Source: a virus
Reading direction: 5' to 3' (one strand)
Length of the DNA: 28,219 nt
IMG/VR virus record: IMGVR_UViG_3300049846_001452
Coordinates: 1 to 28,219 of that record
Position numbers and translations under genes: made by a program. The notes under the pieces were generated by a model that made no database searches, was not told the origin of the DNA, and saw nothing but the letters and a program-made list of their open reading frames with translations. Positions 1 to 7,000 of the stretch are shown here, piece after piece. Each line of letters begins with the position of its first letter. Position 1 is the first letter of the stretch.

Positions 1-489
1 TTCATTGCGAATTCCAGTATTATAATCAGTGATTACGGTACGGTGCTACCGGTAATTGAAGATGGCAGGTATGTGCATGATAATACAGCAACGCGATATT
101 TAGTGAATGGATATTTAAAGCGCAGCCAATCAAGTGGAACGGACAGTGGTGAGGATACGGATATTACAACGAATGACACGGCTGGCGGCAATGTTACCAG
201 TTATTTATATCGAGGATATTTACTAGGGTACAGTGTAGTGGGATCAACGTTCCAGCATGGCCTAGATAATGAGGACAGTTTAACGTATCAGTCATTGGGT
301 ATTACGGTACCTGATTTTATCAGTAATTGCGGTAAGCAGCGTATCAGTTTACGATTTGGTGATTATTTAATGGATGGATATGTCCTCAGTATTGGCGGGA
401 CGTATGGTTCCAGGGGAATTGATGAGATCATATATTCAGAGATCAGTGGTGTACCAATTGTTCTCAGGGGATCAAGTGTGAATGGGTAA
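1..489 (+). CDS. Hypothetical virion protein, 5' end outside the window
   Basis: The frame is open from the first base of the window to the TAA at 487-489, so this is the 3' part of a gene that starts upstream. A GTG at 43 is in frame but has no convincing ribosome binding site, so I treat the gene as truncated by the window edge. The visible 162 residues alternate hydrophobic and polar residues with many Gly, Ser, Thr and Tyr, as in an all-beta protein, and show no membrane segment or catalytic motif. I do not recognise the family. It overlaps the next gene, a tail-completion/neck candidate, by 8 bases (ATGGGTAA), so the two are probably translationally coupled. A head-tail connector or other minor structural role is inferred from position only. 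Confidence 0.7.
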   Translation, partial: FIANSSIIISDYGTVLPVIEDGRYVHDNTATRYLVNGYLKRSQSSGTDSGEDTDITTNDTAGGNVTSYLYRGYLLGYSVVGSTFQHGLDNEDSLTYQSLGITVPDFISNCGKQRISLRFGDYLMDGYVLSIGGTYGSRGIDEIIYSEISGVPIVLRGSSVNG

Positions 490-985
490 TTCGAGTGAGT
501 TCGGATTAAATTTACCGAATGAATTAACAAAATATGAAATCCAGGGCACTGCCAGGATTGGATTTTCAGCAAACATAAAATCAACCAGTAATATATCGGG
601 AATTGGTTCAAGCATCAGCAGAAAACTACGCAATGTGGATGCGGAATTTACGGTAATATTAGATCAAATATTACGAGAAGCTATCAGTTCAAGCACCTGG
701 CAACTCAGGAATGGTGGTAGTGGGGATATAATTGACAGTGGAGCGCTGTTAGCATCACAAAGTGTTACCAATACGGGTAGTGGTTTAAACATCAATTATG
801 ATGTACCGTATGCGGCATTAATTCATTATGGCGGGTATATTGTACCATATGGCAATAAGAATGCGCAGCGTGTTTATATTCCAGCGAGGCCATGGGTTAG
901 CACGGTTTTAGGTTCACAATTCAATGGATATGACATGTACCAGATATATCGGAATTTGGTTACAGCGGTAATAAAGAATTTATAA
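482..985 (+). CDS. Tail-completion / neck protein (HK97 gp10- or Mu gpG-like)
   Basis: This 167-residue protein probably acts at the head-tail interface, stabilising the tail end that joins the neck. The C-terminal half has the layout known from HK97 gp10-like and phage virion morphogenesis families: a VPYAALIHYGG segment near residues 107-117 followed by RVYIPARPW near 129-138, like the 'YA..H.GG ... IPARPF' pattern of those families. An IDSGALLASQSV segment before it also fits. The ATG overlaps the preceding stop, and AGGGGA at 466-471 lies 10 bases upstream, which supports this start. The next gene is the tail assembly chaperone, consistent with a neck/tail-completion role. Exact family assignment is by eye; a profile search would decide between gp10 and gpG types. 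Confidence 0.7.
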   Translation: MGNSSEFGLNLPNELTKYEIQGTARIGFSANIKSTSNISGIGSSISRKLRNVDAEFTVILDQILREAISSSTWQLRNGGSGDIIDSGALLASQSVTNTGSGLNINYDVPYAALIHYGGYIVPYGNKNAQRVYIPARPWVSTVLGSQFNGYDMYQIYRNLVTAVIKNL

Positions 986-1011
986 TTGGAACATTAATAT
1001 GCTGTCTAATT

Positions 1012-1647
1012 TTGGGCAAATATATGATCAAGTTACCGTTTGTAATCGAACCACGACGCAAGCCAATTTTGGAGCGTATTGGCAGTGATGAATCGGGTTA
1101 TATTGAAATTGAGCGTCGAGGTTATTTAACGAGCGGGGAGAAAGCATTTGTACAGCAGGCAGTTTCCAGTGACGAGGGAACATTACGAATCATTGGATTA
1201 TCACGTAAGGTAGCCACCAGTCAATCAATTACATTAGAGGAAGCATACCGCAGTGTTATTGGGGTATTAGGTGGATCAGCATCAGATGATCCAAAATTAA
1301 AAGCAATTGAGGATGAATATTTTGAAGAATTCAATGATGTATTAAATGTTTTGGCATTAATGCAATCAAAGGAGGAATTGATTACTGCTGTTTGCATGTT
1401 ACGTTATCGAGTGGATCCGGATATTGATATATCCTCAGTATTGGATTTACATCCGGACATTGTAAGTGGCCTAGGTCGGCTGTACAAGGATGAGGAATCG
1501 AAATCAGTTGAACGATTGATCCTAGCAGAAGAAGCAAGTAAACAAGAGGAAACGGAAGATGCAGCAGATGAATCTGCGGTGGATGATCAAATTGATCTTG
1601 ACAAGATGGAAAAAAAGCAAGGTCGCCGAACTCGAGGGAGTATGTAA
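1012..1647 (+). CDS. Tail assembly chaperone, short form (G-like)
   Basis: This is the zero-frame product of a chaperone pair analogous to lambda G and GT. It would bind the tape measure protein and keep it soluble until tube subunits assemble around it. The protein is about 207-211 residues, helical and increasingly acidic, ending in a low-complexity Glu/Asp-rich tail followed by a Lys/Arg-rich end. The start is uncertain: TTG at 1012 and ATG at 1024 are both in frame and neither has a clear SD; I favour ATG 1024. Identification rests on position before tube and tape measure genes and on the A AAA AAG slippery site at 1611-1617, ten codons before the stop, which leads into an open -1 frame. 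Sequence similarity to G proteins is not evident by eye, which is usual for this diverse family. Confidence 0.65.
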   Translation: MGKYMIKLPFVIEPRRKPILERIGSDESGYIEIERRGYLTSGEKAFVQQAVSSDEGTLRIIGLSRKVATSQSITLEEAYRSVIGVLGGSASDDPKLKAIEDEYFEEFNDVLNVLALMQSKEELITAVCMLRYRVDPDIDISSVLDLHPDIVSGLGRLYKDEESKSVERLILAEEASKQEETEDAADESAVDDQIDLDKMEKKQGRRTRGSM

Positions 1648-2249
1648 TACCATTTGATGAATATTATTGGTATTTAAAGAAACAATATCCCGGTGATTTG
1701 GAATTTACGCATTCCAATTACTGGGAGTTACCTTATTGTTATATTATAGATGCGGTAAGTCATGCCAGATTACAGCGTCAGAAGGAGCTACATGAAAATG
1801 AAGTGCCGATGTCACTGTTGGCATATCAGCAAGCGGAGATGAACAGGGACCGCAAGAAGACGAAGAAACCATATCAAATAGATGATTTTTATTGTTATGC
1901 ACCGAGTGATCTCAGGGATTCGGTGGATGCAATATATGGTAGTGCTGCACTGGAATTGATTAAGATGGGATCATTCCCAAGGTGGGGATTGTATATGTAT
2001 AAGGAGTTAACAGAAAATGCGGATAAAACAAAAGCACCCCAGATATTGTGTTACCAATGTGAAACGGCCATACTGCTAGCGCCCAAAATAATGGACAATA
2101 TATGTAAAGGAATGTTAATAGCGCAAGAGAGTGCTTCCAACCGTATGCTGGAGTTAACAGCGCCAAATGGTGATCTGATACGCCTCAGAATGCCAGAAAT
2201 CAATGGCAAAGTTGCCGCTCTGGAAAATTGTTACTTGGATATTGTATAA
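1602..2249 (+). CDS. Tail assembly chaperone, frameshift extension (T-like part of GT)
   Basis: This frame is open from 1602 (just after a TGA at 1599-1601) to the TAA at 2247-2249 and has no ATG near its beginning; the first usable codon is a TTG at 1698 without an SD. The part upstream of that TTG (SPNSREYVIPFDEYYWYLKK and onward) looks like genuine protein. It is therefore best read as the C-terminal part of a -1 frameshift fusion starting at 1024, giving about 408 residues in total. The extension is rich in Tyr, Trp and Cys and carries a basic segment near KKTKKPYQIDDF. In lambda the T part recruits tube subunits; the same role is inferred here. Its 3' end overlaps the convergent HNH gene by about 50 bases. 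Confidence 0.65.
   Translation, partial: QDGKKARSPNSREYVIPFDEYYWYLKKQYPGDLEFTHSNYWELPYCYIIDAVSHARLQRQKELHENEVPMSLLAYQQAEMNRDRKKTKKPYQIDDFYCYAPSDLRDSVDAIYGSAALELIKMGSFPRWGLYMYKELTENADKTKAPQILCYQCETAILLAPKIMDNICKGMLIAQESASNRMLELTAPNGDLIRLRMPEINGKVAALENCYLDIV
1611..1617 (+). promoter_or_regulatory. Programmed -1 frameshift slippery site A AAA AAG
   Basis: In the zero frame the codons read GAA AAA AAG, which contains the heptamer A AAA AAG, identical to the well-studied E. coli dnaX slippery sequence. A one-base backward slip joins the zero frame to the frame that stays open to 2249, and the fusion length is arithmetically consistent (409 codons from ATG 1024 including stop). No clear upstream SD-like stimulator is seen. 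A 7-bp stem (1646-1652 with 1668-1674) lies downstream but is AT-rich and further away than usual, so the stimulator is uncertain. Confidence 0.7.
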
Positions 2250-2598
2250 ATTCGTCCTCATTCAATACATCACCTGTTTTTAACCAGTGATCAATGCGTT
2301 GCTCTTTAGCTGGGCTGTAAAATGATTGACGACGAAACCATGTACGCCAATCTTCTGAACCCTTGGAGGCGTTACATGAGCGATCAGCGGGCACAATATT
2401 AGCAGTCAGGTCCTCACCACCGCGACATTTTGCCTTTACATGATCTAATGTTAAGCTGTTGTCATCAATTGGTGGTTGACCGCAATAAGCGCAACAGTTA
2501 TTCCAGCTATCTTTGATTGATTGTCTCCACAAACGTTTAGCTTCTTTTACTGTCAATGCTTCCATGTTATACAAATAATCGGAGATACATTGATGCAT
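2200..2598 (-). CDS. HNH endonuclease, likely free-standing homing-type
   Basis: A metal-dependent nuclease of about 132 residues. The core is visible: a CAYCG zinc-knuckle half, then LDHVKAKCRGG with the catalytic Asp-His, NIVPA with the central Asn, and SCNASKGS with Asn in place of the last His (an HNN variant, common in the family). A basic and aromatic C-terminal part follows (WRTWFRRQ). ATG at 2598 is preceded by AGGAG (2608-2612 on the reverse strand) at 9 bases; a GTG at 2601 is an alternative. It is the only minus-strand gene here and sits between tail genes, overlapping the end of the chaperone frame, which is typical of phage-borne homing endonucleases. No intron boundary is seen. 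Its target is unknown. Confidence 0.88.
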   Translation of the reverse strand: MHQCISDYLYNMEALTVKEAKRLWRQSIKDSWNNCCAYCGQPPIDDNSLTLDHVKAKCRGGEDLTANIVPADRSCNASKGSEDWRTWFRRQSFYSPAKEQRIDHWLKTGDVLNEDEFIQYPSNNFPERQLCH

Positions 2599-2601
2599 CA
2601 C

Positions 2602-2795
2602 GCAGTTCTCCTGTGTTGAATAGCACAGAAGCCCTGTCGTTTAGATTTCAGCACTGACTTGTTACGACATTAACTGATCAATCGCTGTTCCAGTACTGTT
2701 GGCGAATTCAAAGCTTGCCATAAATCAGTATATGCGATTGTCAATATATTTTTCCGGAAATGCTGACAATTTAAGTCGTTATTCAGGAAGAATAA
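2602..2795. other. Intergenic gap between divergent HNH and tail genes
   Basis: This roughly 200-base gap holds no ORF that I can support. On the minus strand a TTGACA (2739-2744 read in reverse) could be a -35 box for the HNH gene, but no good -10 lies at 16-18 bases, so I do not call a promoter. The 3' end carries AGGTGAT (2795-2801), which matches the 3' end of 16S rRNA and serves the next gene. Confidence 0.4.
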
Positions 2796-2804
2796 GGTGA
2801 TTAT

Positions 2805-3251
2805 TTGTTAAATTTAGTTGTGCCGCAAACCAGGGTAACATCAGCGCTAGACATATATAATACCCTGGCTGACGACAGTACATTTATGTCGTATGTGGGT
2901 GATTATACGTTTAAAGGTGGCAGTACATCAACAGCTCTCAGTATTATTACACCTGGCAAGGCGTTACCAAATCTGGGTGATGTGCAGGGACTTGAGGTTA
3001 TTATTCATGATGCGGGTCGTGCTGGACGCATTGATTATTTAACAAATCCAAGTGATGCACTGATTACTTATCAGGTTTACTTATTATTGTGGGAACCAGC
3101 CAATGGTGACACATTGAATAATGCATCAACCAGAATAATCGAGGCCTTTAGTGGTACAAATGTACTACAAATCGTCCCTATCAAAGAAAACAAAAACATT
3201 TTAGTACAAAGTTTAGCTGAAATACCGAATAATGCAGCAATTATGATCTGA
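2805..3251 (+). CDS. Tail terminator / tail completion candidate
   Basis: A 148-residue protein lying between the chaperone and the tail tube gene. The segment ITYQVYLLLWEPANGDT followed by a helix-like NNASTRIIEAFSG resembles the alpha/beta layout of small tail terminator proteins (lambda gpU, SPP1 gp17 type), which cap the tube at its head-proximal end. This identification is inferred from size, predicted fold pattern and position, not from a diagnostic motif. The start is TTG at 2805: the frame is open only from 2796, there is no ATG, and AGGTGAT at 2795-2801 is a strong match to the anti-SD at suitable effective spacing. It is separated from upstream tail genes by the HNH insertion. A different minor tail role is possible. 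Confidence 0.6.
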   Translation: MLNLVVPQTRVTSALDIYNTLADDSTFMSYVGDYTFKGGSTSTALSIITPGKALPNLGDVQGLEVIIHDAGRAGRIDYLTNPSDALITYQVYLLLWEPANGDTLNNASTRIIEAFSGTNVLQIVPIKENKNILVQSLAEIPNNAAIMI

Positions 3252-3368
3252 AGATGGGTAAACTAATGACTGTTTTGTGATATTTATATTTGGAATCCTA
3301 GTTTAGGCAGGTAGGTACCTGCTACAAATCCTTGTCGTCTCGTACTAGGACCCCTACCTAGCTAAATC
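3252..3368 (+). promoter_or_regulatory. Structured leader of the tail tube gene
   Basis: Two stem-loops can be drawn. The first is GCAGGT-AGGT-ACCTGC at 3307-3322. The second is CTAGG-ACCCCTA-CCTAG at 3345-3361, ending just 7 bases before the ATG at 3369. AT-rich TATTTATATT at 3281-3290 could be a -10 region, but no convincing -35 is visible. There is no SD at normal spacing; the nearest AGGA (3347-3350) is 18 bases upstream and sits partly inside the second stem. The leader may control initiation of this highly expressed gene. Confidence 0.4.
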
Positions 3369-3968
3369 ATGGCAAACATTTCTACCGCGTTTGGTTACGA
3401 CGTTTACATCATCCCGCTGCTGGCATCCAACGTGGACACCGCTTTCACCGGCGTGACTGGTTCTGTTGGTGCTGGTACTGGTAATTTCATCAACACCACC
3501 TCTGTTGTGGGTGCCGGTGACACCGTCAGCTATGCCGCTGGTGCATTCACGGTTGAAACCACCGTTTATGACATGGATGGCACTGATAAGCCGGTGCGTC
3601 TGTATGGTCTGACCAACGCTGCCCTGGAAACGGACACCAACTCGGAAGATGTGGTGACCTATGACTCCACCACTGGTGGCTTCAACCTGAGCCTGCCTAC
3701 CTCCAAGTCTTGGAGCATCTCGCTGGCTGGCGTGGCTGACTTCAAAGATGCTGGTTATCAAATCCTGCGTCTGGCTGAGCAGAACACCGTGGCTGACGCA
3801 CTGCGCGTGAAATTCGCCCGCGTGGGCCCCACTGGCACGACCGAAGCCGTTTATGGCTATGGCACCCTGAGCGGCTACACTGAGTCGATTGAAGCCGGTT
3901 CTATCGTGTCCTGGGAAGCCACCGTGCAAGGTTACGGTGCGTATAAACTGGACCTTGATGCCAACTGA
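3369..3968 (+). CDS. Major tail tube protein (TP901-1-like family)
   Basis: This 199-residue protein forms the stacked rings of the tail tube. The second half carries the pattern of TP901-1-type phage tail tube proteins: a VVTYDSTTGGF stretch, LPTSKSWSISLAGVADF, YQILRLAEQ, LRVKFARVGPTGTTE and finally a GYTESIEAGSIVSW segment followed by QGYGAYKLD. The gene uses far more C- and G-ending codons than its neighbours, consistent with high expression. It starts at ATG 3369 after a structured leader without a good SD, and ends two hairpins upstream of a strong terminator, so it may be expressed as a single-gene unit. The tape measure follows immediately, as expected in tail modules. A long antisense frame here is a by-product of the codon bias. 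Confidence 0.88.
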   Translation: MANISTAFGYDVYIIPLLASNVDTAFTGVTGSVGAGTGNFINTTSVVGAGDTVSYAAGAFTVETTVYDMDGTDKPVRLYGLTNAALETDTNSEDVVTYDSTTGGFNLSLPTSKSWSISLAGVADFKDAGYQILRLAEQNTVADALRVKFARVGPTGTTEAVYGYGTLSGYTESIEAGSIVSWEATVQGYGAYKLDLDAN

Positions 3969-3985
3969 TGATATTTTGATATCAT
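3968..3985 (+). repeat. Stem-loop just after the tube gene stop
   Basis: ATGATAT-TTTG-ATATCAT forms a 7-bp perfect stem that begins at the last base of the stop codon. It is AT-rich and not followed by a T run, so it is not itself a terminator. It may protect the 3' end of the tube mRNA together with the terminator downstream. Confidence 0.5.
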
Positions 3986-3993
3986 ACCAAAAC

Positions 3994-4016
3994 GGGGCCT
4001 TCGGGCCCCTTTTTTT
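3994..4016 (+). terminator. Strong Rho-independent terminator after tail tube gene
   Basis: GGGGCC-TTCG-GGCCCC forms a perfect 6-bp GC stem closed by a C(UUCG)G tetraloop and is followed by seven T residues (4010-4016). This is a textbook intrinsic terminator. It separates the tube gene from the tape measure and downstream tail genes and should lower their transcript level relative to the tube. Confidence 0.95.
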
Positions 4017-4064
4017 GTTGTTTTATTAGGAATTCTAGACCTAGAGATGTGCTGATTGGGTTAA

Positions 4065-7000
4065 ATGGCCGGCGATCTGAATTTCAAAGTTAATTTTGAT
4101 ACAGCACAAGCCGGCGCTGAACTGCAATCGTTACTGGAAAAATTTGTTGCCGGATCGGAGTCTGCTGGCAATCGACTGAACAGAGCGCTGGGTGGCACGA
4201 CTGAACGCAAAGTTGTAATTAGAACTGAAGTTGATGAAACTGGTATCAAGAAATTAACATCACAGGTCGTAACACTGCGTTCCGAGGCAGATAAATTAAA
4301 GAATGCATTTGCTACTGCAACGCGTGTAGATCGCGACAGTATTACTAGCTTACGCGGACAAATCCGTCAAGCTACGCAAGCGCGAGATGCTGTGCAGCAA
4401 TTTGGTCAAGCGATTGACCTAACCAGCAGAAAACAGGTATTAAGTGCAAAGCAAACTGAAGAATATACTGCCCTAGATGCCAGGGTAAAAACCTTACAGC
4501 AGTCTTTAAAAAATCTGCAGGATGCCGATAAGGGTCTGAGCGGTCGATTAGCCGACAGTTTTGGTGAACTACTGAACAGGGGTCGCAAATTACAGGATAT
4601 AGTTACTATCTTCCAGAGTGTTGGCATTGCAATAAGTGCTGTAACAGCACCAATAAAAGCTGCAACCAATGCACTGGCTGATCTTGATCAGTTCAGGTTG
4701 TCATTCCAGGCAATTGGTCAAAGTTCTAGTGCAGCGGCTGGAGCCCTGGCTGATGCTAGTCGCATTGCACTTGGACTTGGTGTCAATATCAAGACAGTCA
4801 GGGATGGCTTCCAGCAATTATCACCTGTTGTATTGAATACTGGTGGCAGTTTAGATGATGTTTCGGCAATTACCGAATCATTATCAAGCCGCTTCGCTGC
4901 GTTTGGTCTTGGCGCGGAAAAATCTCGTCGCGTCTTAAATGGCGTCATCCAGGCCTTTGGTAAAGGCAAGTTACAAGCAGAAGAATTAACGCAGCAAATA
5001 TCTGAAGCTGATCCGGCATTCAAAACTGACTTTGCTAATGCATTATTTAAATCTGTAGATGCATTAAAAGCGGCTGGCGGTGAAAGCGCACAACTTGCAT
5101 CAGAGCTATCAGCACTAGCAAAATCTGGGCAAAGACCAGTTGCGGCCCTTGAGGGACTGGTAAAACAGGGTAAAATAACTGCCGCTGTACTGACTGAAAT
5201 CCTGCCCAAGCTTAGCAAAGCTGACATATTGTTTGGTAAATTAGGACCAACGGCTACTACTGGAGTTGAAGCATTTAAGCGAGGCCTGCTTGGCCTGGAT
5301 AAAATTCCAGTTACGTTGCGTCAAGTACAAGCAAATATTGAAAATATCAATCAGTTAAACCTAGAAAAGTTTGCTAAACTTGCTGAACCATTAGTAATTG
5401 TATTCCTAGAGCTGCAGGCTGCAGTTACAGATTTCATCACTCGACTGGCTGATACTAGTGCAATCAAAGATTTAATATCAATATTATCTGCTATTGGTAC
5501 TGGTATTGGCAATGTTACGAAATTTATTCTTTCTGGAATTGAAGGACTGGTTAGACTTGTAGGAATATTTACGCCATTAATTAGCTTGCTGACTAAAATT
5601 CCTGGTTTGGTTGAATTGATTGGTGCAGCATTACTGATCAAGTTTGTCAAGCCAGTTTCTGAATCTGTTGCATCAGCTAAAACTTTAATTCAGGCATTCA
5701 GGGATATCGGTAAAGCGAAAAGTGCCCTTGATAGCACTGGTGGCAATCAATTATTCGATCCAAAAAGTAGTCAGGTCGCGCAGAAATCATTATCGGAACT
5801 GAGAAAAGAGTTACAAGCTCCAGTCAGTTCTGGAACCACTAAAGCTGTCAAGGAAACATCGACAGCACTAGAGGAAACTACTAAAATTAGCAAAAAATCA
5901 CTGAAAGAAGCGACTAAACTCAGGGCTACTATACAAGAACTGGGTGACGAGCGTCGAGCAATTGAAAAAGAAATTGCGGATACTCAAACTCGACAAGCAA
6001 CTGCAACTGCTGAAAATGCTTCCAGGAATCAATCCATCAAGTCTATTAAATCAGAGATTTCTGAACTAGAGCGACTGCGTAATACGTCAAAAACCACGGC
6101 GCAGGGCCTCAGGAATTTTTATTTTCAACAGGAACAGGCTCAGCGTTCTGCTGCGGGTATTGGCCCTCGGGAGGCTTTTGTGCCACAAATTCCCGATTCT
6201 GCTAATTTAATAAAGCAAATCCATGAAACAGACGCGGAAACGAATAACTTAACTAAAAGAATAGAAGTATTACAAACAGAATTGAATAAACTCAATGCAA
6301 TAAAAGCAAGCCCGGAAGTGAATATAGTTGGTGATCTAGACGGTCAAATAAAAACGCTAAAAGCAAGGCGTGTTGAACTGGAAAAAGAGATAAGGGATAG
6401 CGCAAAGAAATTATCACGTATTGAAGTTGGCCCTGCACAGGAAACAGTTAATATAGCTGCACCAACTAGTAACATAGAATCTGCTGATAAGTTAATAAAA
6501 GATTACAAAAATAATGCGGTAAGGTCATATATTGAAATGAAAATGGGGTCAGAGGACTATGTACGACAAGTAACGTCAGAGATAGAAGCACTGGACCGCA
6601 GGGCTAAACTATTAAAAGGCTCCAGGGGCAACCTGCCATCTCTTAATGTCGCATTGCCTGGTTCTTTTGATGTTACCGATGAGCTAAGGTCTGTTCAAAG
6701 CCAAGCCGATAAGCTGCGTAGTAGCCTAGCCCAGCTCGATGCTTCTTGGGCTCGTAGCTATAAGGGTGTCTTGGATTATGAAGATGCGCTAACCACGCTT
6801 GATTCTGGTGCAAAGTTAACAGAACAGCAATTAAGTCGCCTTGGTGCTGCTGGTGATATAGTTCAGCAAGCGGCAGTGGCAGCGGCTGCAGAAGTAGCTG
6901 GATTAACCGATGAGCAGACAAGACTCCAAGGAGTTGCTAGTAATCTGAAAACAGAATTAAGCAAGCTTAGCCTGAGTGATAATGTCAAGGCTGACGAGCT

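Noticed and set aside
999-1088. ATG 999 as the start of the chaperone gene
   Set aside because: It is in another frame and stops after 29 codons, so it cannot start the chaperone; ATG 1024 or TTG 1012 is in frame.
3354-3929. A 191-codon open frame antisense to the tail tube gene
   Set aside because: It is the shadow of a gene with strong third-position C/G bias, has no ribosome binding site, and reads as low-complexity Gly/His/Val/Thr sequence without a recognisable domain.
4034-4045. TCTAG-AC-CTAGA dyad before the tape measure as a hairpin
   Set aside because: A two-base loop is too small for a stable RNA hairpin, and CTAG occurs elsewhere without pattern.
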